Below are positions 45,650 through 54,598 of a stretch of DNA of 64,000 nt, piece after piece; within the stretch, counting starts at the first letter, position 1; each line of letters starts with the position of its first letter. A program made the translations under genes and the position numbers. Location of the stretch: contig CACHTQ010000001.1 of NCBI GenBank assembly GCA_902582845.1, positions 125,059 through 189,058 of the forward strand, given 5' to 3'. A model generated the notes under the pieces. The model ran no database searches. It was not told where the DNA came from and saw only the letters and a program-made list of their open reading frames with translations. The stretch comes from an uncultured Pelagibacteraceae bacterium (lineage in GTDB: Bacteria > Pseudomonadota > Alphaproteobacteria > Pelagibacterales > Pelagibacteraceae).

Positions 45650-46716
45650 TTAAATAATTCTTTAAGTCCTTTTTCCGATGCTTCACATACACCTTTCTCG
45701 GTAATTAATCCCGTAACATATTTTGCAGGTGTTACATCAAAAGCTAAATTCATAGCTTTACTTTTTTTTGGATAAATTTGTATTTTCTTTATATCTCCTT
45801 TTTCATCTAAACCTTCAATCTGAGATAATTCATCTGAATTTCTCTCCTCAATTGGAATATCTTTATGATCTTTTATGTTCCAGTCAATTGTTGAACTTGG
45901 TAGTGCAACATAAAAAGGAATGTTGTTATCATGAGCTGCTAGTGCTTTAAGATAAGTTCCAACTTTATTACAAACATCTCCATTGGCTAGAGTTCTGTCT
46001 GTTCCAACAATACACATATCAACTTCACCTCTTTGCATTAGTATACCACCTGTATTATCTGCAATAATTGTGTTTCTAATTCCCTCTTCATTTAATTCAT
46101 AAGATGTAAGATTTGCTCCTTGATTTCTAGGTCTAGTTTCATCTGCCCATACATGAACTGGAATTCCTTTTTTGTGAGCATGATATATGGGAGAAGTTGC
46201 GGTCCCCCAATTTATTGTTGCAAGCCATCCTGCATTACAATGAGTTAATATATTAACTGTATCTTTTTTTTTATTATAAATTTCTTCGATAATTTTTAGT
46301 CCATTTAATCCTATATTTTCACAAAATTTTACATCCTCTTCACATATATTTTTTGCTTCATTCAAGGCTATTTCTAAAATTTTATCGCTATTGACACCTG
46401 ATAATTTATTCATCATTCTATCAACAGCCCACTTTAAATTTATTGCTGTAGGTCTTGAACTAATTAAATCTTCTGCAGATTTCTTTAAAAATGATTGATC
46501 ATTATTTTCTATAATTGCCAAAACTAAGCCATAGGCAGCAGTTGCTCCTATTAAAGGTGCACCTCTTACCTCCATTACTTTTATCGCATTTATAGCATCC
46601 TTAACTGTTTTTAGATCTTTAATAATAAATTTATGTGGAAGTTTTGTTTGATCAATAATTTTTACAACATTGTTTTCAAACCAAATAGTACGATATTCTT
46701 TTCCTTCGATTCTCAT
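45646..46716 (-). CDS. mtnA: S-methyl-5-thioribose-1-phosphate isomerase
   Basis: A 356-residue eIF2B-related isomerase that turns methylthioribose 1-phosphate into methylthioribulose 1-phosphate. Signatures are VMEVRGAPLIGATAAYGL (about 48-65), LTHCNAGWLAT with the catalytic Cys (about 160), GTDRTLANGDVCNKVGT with the catalytic Asp, and FDVTPAKYVTGLITEKG. Length is typical. It overlaps its neighbours by four bases on each side. Confidence 0.95.
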   Translation of the reverse strand: MRIEGKEYRTIWFENNVVKIIDQTKLPHKFIIKDLKTVKDAINAIKVMEVRGAPLIGATAAYGLVLAIIENNDQSFLKKSAEDLISSRPTAINLKWAVDRMMNKLSGVNSDKILEIALNEAKNICEEDVKFCENIGLNGLKIIEEIYNKKKDTVNILTHCNAGWLATINWGTATSPIYHAHKKGIPVHVWADETRPRNQGANLTSYELNEEGIRNTIIADNTGGILMQRGEVDMCIVGTDRTLANGDVCNKVGTYLKALAAHDNNIPFYVALPSSTIDWNIKDHKDIPIEERNSDELSQIEGLDEKGDIKKIQIYPKKSKAMNLAFDVTPAKYVTGLITEKGVCEASEKGLKELFK

Positions 46717-47645
46717 TTTAACCTTGAAGCAATAAAATTAAAAATTTCTGTATTATAATATTGAAAACATAATCCTTGGTTCATTTCATGACCCGGATTT
46801 TTACGAGCTGAAATATTTTCTTGCCAATCATCTCCTTTTACAACACAAGATTTTCCTTTAATTTTATAGTCTTGAGAAATAACAATTCTTTTAACTCCTG
46901 GAACTTCCTCTAACCAGTCAGATAACAGTCCCTCCCATTTATCCTTGGGGTGAGTAAAAGCTAAAACAGAAACATTATCAGATTGTTTAATATTATTAAT
47001 TTGTCTTGCTCTTAACTCAGCAGGGCCTGGATATTTTTTAGCAAATTTTTCTAATGCCTTTTCAGAGCCTACTTTTTTTACTTTATAAGTTTTAGAAAGC
47101 TTACCAAAACAAGCTTGCATATATGATATGCCGCCGCCTACTTTTTCGGGGTAAGCTGATAACAACATTAGAGTTAATAGACCACCACATGAATGACCTG
47201 ATATAATTATTTGTTTTCTTGGAACCCCTATACTTACAAATTTTTCAACTAATTCTAAGTTTCTTTCAATTCTTTTGTCTAATTTGTGCTTTCCAACATA
47301 AGGAGTTTTGGAATTCCACCAATGTTTTTTTAATGACATGTCACCCGCAAAATCATTAGTGCAGAAATTATAAACCATAATTTTTTTACCATTAATTTCC
47401 TTACCAACTAGTGAAGCTTGATTTCTAATTTGATTTACCCAAATACATTCATTCTTGTGAGCTTTATCATTTGAATTTTGACCATGATTGTAAATAATTA
47501 TAATTTTATTTTTAGGGTCATCAATATTCATACCTTCTTTTACCAAGGCTAATTTCGTGATAAAACCACTTTTTAAAATTTTTCCATTTGCGTATACTGT
47601 ATTTGAGACTGTTAAAAATATTAAAATTAATAATAACTTTTTCAT
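46713..47645 (-). CDS. exported alpha/beta hydrolase of unknown substrate
   Basis: A 310-residue protein with a signal peptide (KK start, hydrophobic core, cleavage probably after VYA near residue 19). An alpha/beta-hydrolase fold is suggested by IIIIYNHGQNS and the nucleophile elbow ISGHSCGG, a G-x-S-x-G, near residue 150; a late GHEMNQG may hold the histidine. It contains several cysteines, compatible with periplasmic disulfides. It sits between mtnP and mtnA with four-base overlaps on both sides, although those enzymes are cytoplasmic. Function unknown. Confidence 0.7.
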   Translation of the reverse strand: MKKLLLILIFLTVSNTVYANGKILKSGFITKLALVKEGMNIDDPKNKIIIIYNHGQNSNDKAHKNECIWVNQIRNQASLVGKEINGKKIMVYNFCTNDFAGDMSLKKHWWNSKTPYVGKHKLDKRIERNLELVEKFVSIGVPRKQIIISGHSCGGLLTLMLLSAYPEKVGGGISYMQACFGKLSKTYKVKKVGSEKALEKFAKKYPGPAELRARQINNIKQSDNVSVLAFTHPKDKWEGLLSDWLEEVPGVKRIVISQDYKIKGKSCVVKGDDWQENISARKNPGHEMNQGLCFQYYNTEIFNFIASRLK

Positions 47646-48514
47646 TTTTTTAATACTCTTCCTGCTACTGTATTTAATTTTTCTATAGTTTTTTTTGTTC
47701 TTTTTTCAGGTGCTGTAATAATTGCAACATCCAAACAATTATTAGTTGGATCATTAGGATCAATGTGATTATCAAAATTTTCTATTAAGTTTTTAATCAT
47801 GTTTTTTGCCTTTGCGGCATTACCTAATAAAACTTTTACAACTTGTTGAACATCAACGTTTTCATGATCGGGATGCCAACAATCATAGTCTGTGACCATT
47901 GATACAGAAGCATATCTTATCTCTGCTTCTCTTGCTAATTTTGCCTCTGGCATATTAGTCATTCCAATTACGTCTGCTTTCCAAGATCTATATAAATTTG
48001 ACTCGGCTAATGTTGAAAATTGAGGCCCTTCCATAACAACATATGTTCCATTTCTTTGATATTCAATTTTTTCTTTTTTAATTGCTTCTTCACATGCGTT
48101 CATCAAACCATTGGATGTTGGATGAGCCATAGAGACATGAGCAACAATTTCATCATCAAAAAATGTTTTGTTCCTTGCAAAAGTCCGGTCTATGAATTGG
48201 TCAACAATAACAAATTTTCCTGGTGGCAAATCCTCTTTTAAAGACCCGACTGCTGAAACTGACACAATATCTGTTACACCTAACTGTTTAAGAGCATCAA
48301 TATTTGCTCTAAAATTTATTTTTGACGGAGGAATAAAGTGACCTCTTCCATGTCTTGGTAGGAAGTAAACCTCTTTATTATTATAATTAGTTTTTAAAAT
48401 TTGGTCTGAGGGTTTTCCCCATGGGGTATTTAAATCTAATAATTCTCTATTTTTGAATTCTTCAACATCATAAAGACCGCTACCACCAATAATTGCTAAT
48501 TTATTTATTGTCAT
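47642..48514 (-). CDS. mtnP: S-methyl-5'-thioadenosine phosphorylase
   Basis: A 290-residue purine-nucleoside-phosphorylase family enzyme that splits methylthioadenosine into adenine and methylthioribose 1-phosphate. Blocks are IIGGSGLYDVEEF, FLPRHGRGHFIPPSKINFRAN, VSAVGSLKEDLPPG, and GPQFSTLAES with VIGMTNMPEAKLAREAEI (phosphate, substrate-binding). It heads the operon with mtnA, the aldolase and the speD-speE fusion, which makes its substrate; the divergent apt can take up the adenine. Confidence 0.93.
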   Translation of the reverse strand: MTINKLAIIGGSGLYDVEEFKNRELLDLNTPWGKPSDQILKTNYNNKEVYFLPRHGRGHFIPPSKINFRANIDALKQLGVTDIVSVSAVGSLKEDLPPGKFVIVDQFIDRTFARNKTFFDDEIVAHVSMAHPTSNGLMNACEEAIKKEKIEYQRNGTYVVMEGPQFSTLAESNLYRSWKADVIGMTNMPEAKLAREAEIRYASVSMVTDYDCWHPDHENVDVQQVVKVLLGNAAKAKNMIKNLIENFDNHIDPNDPTNNCLDVAIITAPEKRTKKTIEKLNTVAGRVLKK

Positions 48515-48541
48515 GTTATAAAATTAATTTATTTATACTTT

Positions 48542-48547
48542 TATAAT
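48542..48547 (+). promoter_or_regulatory. TATAAT -10 box for a near-leaderless apt transcript
   Basis: TATAAT lies eight bases before the apt ATG, so transcription should start within about two bases of the start codon. The divergent spacer to mtnP is only 41 bases and also carries TATAAA-like elements reading toward mtnP. No good -35 was seen. Confidence 0.4.
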
Positions 48548-48555
48548 TTACTCTT

Positions 48556-49083
48556 ATGAATTTAAAAGACTTTATTAGATCTATTTCAGATTATCCAAAA
48601 AAAGGTATTTTATTTAGAGATATCACAACACTCATTAAAAATGAAAAAGCTTTTTCAGAAACAATTGATCAGATTTTAAAAAGATCAAAAAAAATGAAGT
48701 TTAATAAGATTGCTGCAATTGAGTCTAGAGGATTTGTTTTTGCCTCAGCTGTTTCTTATATTCTGAAAAAACCATTTATAATGTTAAGAAAGAAAGATAA
48801 ATTACCAGCTGATGTACACTCTGTTGATTTCGAATTAGAATACGGGAAGGCTACGATTGAAGTTCATAAAGACTCTATAAATGAAAAAGATACAATTTTG
48901 ATTATAGATGATCTAATTGCTACTGGAGGCACTGCACATGCTGCAGCAAAACTTGTAGAAATTTCAAAAGGAAAAGTTGCTGGATTTATTTTTGTTATAA
49001 ATCTTTTTGATCTTAAAGGTTCTGACAGTTTAATTAAAAAAGGATACCAGGTAGAGAATTTAATTGAATTTCCTGGTCATTAA
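48556..49083 (+). CDS. apt: adenine phosphoribosyltransferase
   Basis: A 175-residue PRPP-dependent enzyme converting adenine to AMP. The opening IRSISDYPKKGILFRDITTL and the PRPP-binding loop ILIIDDLIATGGTAHAA (about 116-132), plus AIESRGFVFASAVSYIL, are diagnostic. It is divergent from the mtnP operon, whose first enzyme releases adenine, so the two units likely act together. It converges on the GT2 gene four bases further on. Confidence 0.96.
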   Translation: MNLKDFIRSISDYPKKGILFRDITTLIKNEKAFSETIDQILKRSKKMKFNKIAAIESRGFVFASAVSYILKKPFIMLRKKDKLPADVHSVDFELEYGKATIEVHKDSINEKDTILIIDDLIATGGTAHAAAKLVEISKGKVAGFIFVINLFDLKGSDSLIKKGYQVENLIEFPGH

Positions 49084-49087
49084 ATTT

Positions 49088-49960
49088 TTAGATGTTAGGC
49101 CTATAATAAGAATTTTTTCCTATCATAGAGCTCATTAACCCTAATAATCTCATCTGATATATTTTTCTTTTAAAAGTATTGAAAGTAATTAAATAATAAA
49201 AAAATTTTATTTTTGCAGAAATCAAATTTTTAAAAACTCTAAATAACGCAATCAAATAGCCATGATGTTTTTTATTAAAATAAAATTTAGACCACATCCA
49301 ATGCCAATTTCTTAAATATTCAATTTCGTTTTTATATTTTGGATCTACTGCCTTTCCTCCTAAATGATGAATTCTTGATTTCGGTACTATGTAAATATCT
49401 TCATCATTCTTCTCTAATCGCAAACATAAGTCCTCATTCTCAAGGTATAAAAAAAAATTTTCATCAAAAAAATAAAAATCATTTAATTTTTTTAATTTCT
49501 TTAAATTAAGAAGCATTGCATATCCATCAACACTTTTAACCTTGAAAGGTTTAATTGGATCAAAATCAGTCTTTTTTTTTAGAGTATAATTGGGATATTC
49601 GCTTTTATCTGAGAGAGGAGCAATAATTCCAAAGTTTTCAATTTCTTCTGATGCTATAATTATCTCATCTATAGAACTTTTTTCTAAAGTTACATCTGGA
49701 TTTAAAATTAAAACAAAATCTTTATTAACATTTTTTATGCCTAAATTATTTCCTGCACCCATACCTAAATTTTCTTTTGATAAAATATATTTGACATTAT
49801 TATACTTTGTTTCAATTTTTTCTTTTAATTGATTATTGTTTGAATTATCAACAACAACTATTTCAATTTCACTATGGATAGAATTAATACAATTTTCAAT
49901 TACGTAATCACTTTTATAACTTACAATGATCACTGAAAGGTTTTGCCTAGTTATTGACAT
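49088..49960 (-). CDS. glycosyltransferase family 2 (rhamnosyltransferase-like)
   Basis: A 290-residue GT-A enzyme. The start SVIIVSYKSDYVIENCINSI, the NLGMGAGNNLGI segment and the LILNPDVTL D-x-D-like motif match WbbL-type rhamnosyltransferases, with VPKSRIHHLGGKAVDPK toward the end. The ATG at 49960 was chosen; an upstream in-frame ATG at 50011 would run into the rmlB promoter. It faces away from the rmlBAC genes and may use the dTDP-sugar made by them. Confidence 0.85.
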   Translation of the reverse strand: MSITRQNLSVIIVSYKSDYVIENCINSIHSEIEIVVVDNSNNNQLKEKIETKYNNVKYILSKENLGMGAGNNLGIKNVNKDFVLILNPDVTLEKSSIDEIIIASEEIENFGIIAPLSDKSEYPNYTLKKKTDFDPIKPFKVKSVDGYAMLLNLKKLKKLNDFYFFDENFFLYLENEDLCLRLEKNDEDIYIVPKSRIHHLGGKAVDPKYKNEIEYLRNWHWMWSKFYFNKKHHGYLIALFRVFKNLISAKIKFFYYLITFNTFKRKIYQMRLLGLMSSMIGKNSYYRPNI

Positions 49961-49984
49961 AATATGTGTATACTCGACTATACT
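49954..49984 (+). promoter_or_regulatory. candidate sigma-70 promoter for rmlBAC
   Basis: TTGACA (49954-49959) and TATACT (49979-49984) are separated by 19 bases, slightly longer than the ideal 17. The expected start gives a leader of about 24 bases before the rmlB ATG. The -35 overlaps the start codon of the divergent glycosyltransferase gene. Confidence 0.45.
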
Positions 49985-50014
49985 AAAATTTATTTTTAAT
50001 GTAAAAATCAAAAA

Positions 50015-51028
50015 ATGAAAAAAATCGTAGTTACTGGTGGATTAGGATTTATAGGAAGTAATTTAATAGATTTATTATTAAAAAAAAATTTTTTCGTCAT
50101 TAATATTGATAAAGGAACTTATTCATCAAATTTATATAATACTAAAGATTTTAAAAGATCTAGAAATTATAAATTATTTAAACTTGATATCGCGAGTAAG
50201 AAAATCGATAAAATACTAACGAAATACAAACCATCAGGAGTTTTTAATTTAGCTGCTGAAACGCATGTGGATAGATCCATTGATAATCCTGGGAGTTTTA
50301 TTCAAAGTAACATTGTTGGTGTATTCAATCTACTTGAATGTTTCAAAAATTTTTCAAAAAAAAATAAATCTAAGTTGATACATATTTCAACTGATGAAGT
50401 TTATGGTGATGTTTTAATTGGAAGAACAGACGAAAATCATTCTTATAAGCCAAGCTCACCCTATGCTGCTAGTAAAGCTGCATCTGATCATTTAGTAAGT
50501 TCATACATTAGAACTTATAATTTACCTGCGATAGTTACAAATTGCTCTAACAATTATGGTCCAAAGCAACACCCGGAAAAATTAATTCCAAAACTAATAT
50601 ATAATATAATGAACAACAGACCTCTTCCAATATATGGAAAAGGGTCTAATTCAAGAGAATGGATATATGTAAAGGATCATTGCGAAGCATTAATAAAAGT
50701 GTTTAACAAAGGAAAATTGGGGGAATTTTATAATATTGGATCAAATAAGAACCTAACTAACTTACAAGTTACAAAAGAACTTTTAAAAAAATCAAAAAAA
50801 ATAATTGAACTTGGCAAAAAAGTGAAAATTAGTTTTGTAAAAGATCGTCCAGGTCATGATATTAGATATGCATTAAACAGTAATAAGATTAAAAAAGAAC
50901 TTAATTGGTATCCAAAAGTAAATTTTTCACAGGGAATACAATTAACACTGAATTGGTATATCGAAAACAAGTCATACTATAAATCACTTTCCAAAAGAGA
51001 TATAATAAATAGATTGGGAAAAAAATGA
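50015..51028 (+). CDS. rmlB: dTDP-glucose 4,6-dehydratase
   Basis: A 337-residue SDR enzyme that makes dTDP-4-keto-6-deoxyglucose. The NAD loop is GGLGFIGSN (8-16), the catalytic set STDEVYG has Thr126, Asp127 and Glu128, and Tyr150-x3-Lys154 follows in YAASKAASD; AAETHVDRSIDNP near 80 is also typical. It overlaps rmlA by four bases and heads the rmlB-rmlA-rmlC unit, the entry to all dTDP-deoxysugars. Confidence 0.95.
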   Translation: MKKIVVTGGLGFIGSNLIDLLLKKNFFVINIDKGTYSSNLYNTKDFKRSRNYKLFKLDIASKKIDKILTKYKPSGVFNLAAETHVDRSIDNPGSFIQSNIVGVFNLLECFKNFSKKNKSKLIHISTDEVYGDVLIGRTDENHSYKPSSPYAASKAASDHLVSSYIRTYNLPAIVTNCSNNYGPKQHPEKLIPKLIYNIMNNRPLPIYGKGSNSREWIYVKDHCEALIKVFNKGKLGEFYNIGSNKNLTNLQVTKELLKKSKKIIELGKKVKISFVKDRPGHDIRYALNSNKIKKELNWYPKVNFSQGIQLTLNWYIENKSYYKSLSKRDIINRLGKK

Positions 51029-51891
51029 TTAAAAAAGGAATTATTTTAGCAGGTGGAAAAGGAACGAGAATGAGTCCTTTAACAAAAGCTGTAAATAAAC
51101 AGCTTCTTCCTATTCATGATAAACCTTTGATATTCTATCCATTATCAATATTAATGCTTGCAGGTATAAAAGACATTTTAATAATAGTTAATCAAGGTCA
51201 ATTAAGTCAATACAAAAAAATTATTCCAGATGGAAAAAATTTTGGGATTAAAATAAATTACATTGAACAGAAAAATCCTAATGGATTACCCGAGGCGTTC
51301 ATATTAGGTGAGAAATTTATCAAAAATCAAAATGTTTGTTTAATATTAGGTGATAATTTTTTTTATGGACAAAACTTATCAAAAATTCTTCGAAATTGTA
51401 CTAAATTAAAAAACGGTGCTAAAGTCTTGCTACACAGAGTAAATAATCCTGAAAGATTTGGAGTAGCAAAAGTTTTTGGGAAAAAAATAAGAAGTATTAA
51501 AGAAAAACCTAAGAAATTCATCTCTGATTTGGCAATCACTGGATTATATTTTTTTGATAGAAAAGTGTGCAACTATGCAAAAAAACTAAAACCATCAAAA
51601 AGAGGTGAATTAGAAATTGTAGATTTACTTAATAGATATTTAAAAAATAAAAAATTGTCTGCGGAATTAATAGGAAGAGGTGGAGCATGGTTAGACACGG
51701 GATCTATTGAAGATTTTTATAAAACAAGTGCTTTTGTATCTGCAATTGAAAATAGACAAGGTTTTAAAATTGCATGTCTTGAAGAAATTGCATTTAACAA
51801 CAAATGGATTGATAAGAAACAACTAATTAGAGCCATAAAATTTTATGGAAATTGCTCTTACTCAGATTATATAAAAAACTTATTTAAATAA
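51025..51891 (+). CDS. rmlA: glucose-1-phosphate thymidylyltransferase
   Basis: A 288-residue nucleotidyltransferase forming dTDP-glucose from dTTP and glucose 1-phosphate. Signatures are ILAGGKGTRMSPLT, KQLLPIHDKPLIFYPLS, LILGDNFFYGQNL and EKPKKFISDLAITGLYFFD. The length is usual. It lies between rmlB (four-base overlap) and rmlC (10-base gap). Confidence 0.96.
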   Translation: MIKKGIILAGGKGTRMSPLTKAVNKQLLPIHDKPLIFYPLSILMLAGIKDILIIVNQGQLSQYKKIIPDGKNFGIKINYIEQKNPNGLPEAFILGEKFIKNQNVCLILGDNFFYGQNLSKILRNCTKLKNGAKVLLHRVNNPERFGVAKVFGKKIRSIKEKPKKFISDLAITGLYFFDRKVCNYAKKLKPSKRGELEIVDLLNRYLKNKKLSAELIGRGGAWLDTGSIEDFYKTSAFVSAIENRQGFKIACLEEIAFNNKWIDKKQLIRAIKFYGNCSYSDYIKNLFK

Positions 51892-51901
51892 ACTTTTAAA
51901 A

Positions 51902-52420
51902 ATGAGAATTAAAAAGACTAAATTTAAAGGACTTGTTATTTTAAATGGTGTTAGACATCAAGACCAAAGAGGGTATCTTAGAGAATTAGTAATAGAAAAA
52001 TTGATCAAAAAAAAATTCAAGTTTCAAATAACTTCTTTATCAAAAAAGAATGTTTTAAGAGGTTTACATTTTCAGATAAAAAAACCCCAAGGAAAATTAA
52101 TTTCAGTAATAAAGGGTGAAATTTTCGATGTCGCTGTAGACCTAAGAAAAAATTCAAAAACATTCGGAAAACATTTTTCAATTAGACTCAATGAAAAAAA
52201 TTGTACTGCAGTATTTATACCTCCAGGTTTTGCTCATGGTTTCCTTTCTTTAAAAAAAGAAAATATTGTGTGTTATAGTTGTACTGAATATAGATCACCA
52301 CATAACGAAAGATCATTAAAGTACAATGATCCAAAGTTGAAAATTCAATGGCCTTCTAAAAAACCTAACATAAGCAAAAAAGATAAAAATGCTGATAATT
52401 TTGAGACATTAATTAGATAA
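51902..52420 (+). CDS. rmlC: dTDP-4-keto-6-deoxyglucose 3,5-epimerase (RmlC family)
   Basis: A 172-residue cupin of the RmlC family. The LRGLHFQIKKPQGKLISVIKG block has the catalytic His56, and IPPGFAHGFLSL and CTEYRSPHNERSLKYNDP follow. It may be a true 3,5-epimerase or a 5-epimerase of the deoxysugar type found in macrolide pathways; sequence alone does not separate these. Its 3' end overlaps the convergent oxidoreductase gene by 12 bases. Confidence 0.9.
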   Translation: MRIKKTKFKGLVILNGVRHQDQRGYLRELVIEKLIKKKFKFQITSLSKKNVLRGLHFQIKKPQGKLISVIKGEIFDVAVDLRKNSKTFGKHFSIRLNEKNCTAVFIPPGFAHGFLSLKKENIVCYSCTEYRSPHNERSLKYNDPKLKIQWPSKKPNISKKDKNADNFETLIR

Positions 52421-53332
52421 TTTTTTAATTAAATTTGATCTAAAAGTTATATCATCACTCATCCGATCATAATAAAAATTATATTTTTTATCTTTTAGAA
52501 TTTTTAAAACCTCGTTGAAAAAATTTCTAAAACAATTATCCTTCTTTAATCTAAGAAATTTTTCATTTTTTTTTGAAATTAATTTTAAATATAGATTTTC
52601 ATTATCAGGAGGTGAGAATACTCTATTAATAACACTAGTTTTATTCTTATTGGAAATCTTTATCTGATTTTTATATGTTCCACCAAATTCAAAAACTCCA
52701 TTATATTTTCCTTCCTTAAAATTGATTAAGAATTTAATAGAGATAATTAGTCCATCTTTATTTTTTTTGATCTTTATTTGTTTATTTAACATTGTTTTAA
52801 GATCAAATAATCTTGGAATTGAAGAGATGTATGGACCCATATCCATTAAAACACCACCGTGAAATTTTTTTGACATCAAAAGACTTTTTTTATCTGGTTT
52901 AGGAATAATAAACTTAGAGTCAATTTTTTTAAAATTATCGTACTTATGAAGTTTTATAATTTTTTTCATTTGCAAGTGATAATTAAAGAAAATTGATTCA
53001 ACTAAAAGTTTTTTATTTTTTTTTGAAATATCTATTAATTCTCTCAGTTGATTTTTGTTAGATGTTATTGGTTTATCAACTATTGTGTTATATTTATAAT
53101 CTAATGATCTTTTAGCCCAAAAAAAGTGTTCCGAATTTGGTAAAGAAATATAAACTAAAGATGGTTTACATTTTTTCAAAGCGTATTCATAAGATTTAAA
53201 TTGTTTTTTAATTCCTGGAATTTTTCCCTTGAAAGATTTTGAAGCAATGAATAAAGAATTTTTTTTTTCTTTAAACACACTTAAGACTCTTTTCCTTACT
53301 ATATTCGAATAACCTAAAATTAAAATTTTCAA
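52409..53332 (-). CDS. Gfo/Idh/MocA family oxidoreductase, probable sugar 3-ketoreductase
   Basis: A 307-residue divergent Gfo/Idh/MocA protein. The NAD opening is weak (LILGYSNIVRKRV), but the catalytic Lys motif is clear as IVDKPIT (86-88) and the family block HGGVLMDMGPYISSIPRLF is near residue 158. In deoxysugar pathways such proteins reduce the 3-keto group after 2,3-dehydration. First codon is TTG, directly after the stop of the 2,3-dehydratase gene. The Lys/Asn-rich sequence is typical of this island. Confidence 0.78.
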   Translation of the reverse strand: MKILILGYSNIVRKRVLSVFKEKKNSLFIASKSFKGKIPGIKKQFKSYEYALKKCKPSLVYISLPNSEHFFWAKRSLDYKYNTIVDKPITSNKNQLRELIDISKKNKKLLVESIFFNYHLQMKKIIKLHKYDNFKKIDSKFIIPKPDKKSLLMSKKFHGGVLMDMGPYISSIPRLFDLKTMLNKQIKIKKNKDGLIISIKFLINFKEGKYNGVFEFGGTYKNQIKISNKNKTSVINRVFSPPDNENLYLKLISKKNEKFLRLKKDNCFRNFFNEVLKILKDKKYNFYYDRMSDDITFRSNLIKKLSN

Positions 53333-54598
53333 TTATATTGTGTCCTTAAAATTAATGATGCCAAATAGTAGTCTTGCTTCTATATCAATTTTTTGTTTTT
53401 TAACCAAATCAACTATCTGATTGTGAGATAACCAAATATAATTCTCGGGTAATTTAATATCTTTTTTTTTTTCTAATTCACAAGCCATATACCTGATTTG
53501 AGAGTGATAAAATCTTCCTCCTTCATCAGATAGGATATTATCATAAACTTTTTTCACATTCGATTTAATAAAATAATTAGAAATTAAATTTTTTTGAAAA
53601 TTTGTTAGATTATTATTTTTTTTGTAACCAATAAATTTTGATGTGTTAACTGAACAAGTGTAGGTACTTGCTTTAGAACCTGGCTTTAGGATATGCCTAC
53701 ATAAATAGTGGTTTGTATTTTTAGATTTTTTAATAATAAATCCTGCAAAGGACATTTTTGATCCTTGTATAATTGGTTGATCCCAATCAGATACCTCTCT
53801 TTTATTAGTTTTCACTCTTATTCCAATGACAGAAAAATAGTTTTTTGATTGATGAAAAATTTTTTTTTTCGATAAATTCCAATTTTTGATTAAATTTAAA
53901 CTTATAATTGTATTTTTAAGAAAGTACTTTTTATTCAAATAATTTTTCCATTTATCTATGGTCTTTTTATTATTTAAAGGAAAATCTTTTTTTTTCTTTT
54001 TTATAAAGGATGAAAAAACAGACAATGTGTCCATATTTATTAAATTTTTCTTCTGTAATAAAGTATTTATTTCCTTTTTAGAGAACCATCTAAATCTATC
54101 GTCCAAATCTATTTTTTTTGACACATAAGAAACAATATTTGAATTTTTTTTATTAAAATATCGAAAAGCTTGTTCTGTCTGGAGAGAAAAGTTTTTATTT
54201 TTTTTTCTAAAATATTTTAAATAAGGAATATTTTTTCCACCATGTATTCTAGAATAATTACTTCTAGTCGCTTGAACTGTAGGTGAAATTTGTATTTTGT
54301 TGATATTCCCTGGTTCAACTTTTGCTTGAAGAAGATATTTATTAGTTTTGGTATTTTTTATAACTCCCAAAATACCTATCTCATTTTGAACGATTATAGG
54401 CTGATCCCAATTTTTCTTTTTGTAAAAATTGGATTGAATTCTAACACCAACAACTTTAAAAAATTTTTTACTTTCATGGTAAATTTCTTTTTTATTAAAT
54501 TTCCATTTTCTTAATTTTAATAGATTTATTTTTTTAACTTTTAAAAAATGTTTTTTTCTTTGATTGTAAAGCCATTTTAATATTGCTTTATTGCTCAT
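53333..54598 (-). CDS. NDP-hexose 2,3-dehydratase
   Basis: A 421-residue protein built of two related halves of about 200 residues, as in EvaA, TylX3 and SpnO. The halves share a W-x(4)-K-K-x-I-x-H-x-S-K-x-F-F-x-V-x-G-V-R block followed by W-D-Q-P-I-I (first half near residues 31-72, second near 236-276), each with a G-x-I-x-K-x-T/S-x-N-x-Y-L strand after it. The enzyme removes the C2 hydroxyl of dTDP-4-keto-6-deoxyglucose. It overlaps the C-methyltransferase gene by four bases. Confidence 0.88.
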   Translation of the reverse strand: MSNKAILKWLYNQRKKHFLKVKKINLLKLRKWKFNKKEIYHESKKFFKVVGVRIQSNFYKKKNWDQPIIVQNEIGILGVIKNTKTNKYLLQAKVEPGNINKIQISPTVQATRSNYSRIHGGKNIPYLKYFRKKNKNFSLQTEQAFRYFNKKNSNIVSYVSKKIDLDDRFRWFSKKEINTLLQKKNLINMDTLSVFSSFIKKKKKDFPLNNKKTIDKWKNYLNKKYFLKNTIISLNLIKNWNLSKKKIFHQSKNYFSVIGIRVKTNKREVSDWDQPIIQGSKMSFAGFIIKKSKNTNHYLCRHILKPGSKASTYTCSVNTSKFIGYKKNNNLTNFQKNLISNYFIKSNVKKVYDNILSDEGGRFYHSQIRYMACELEKKKDIKLPENYIWLSHNQIVDLVKKQKIDIEARLLFGIINFKDTI

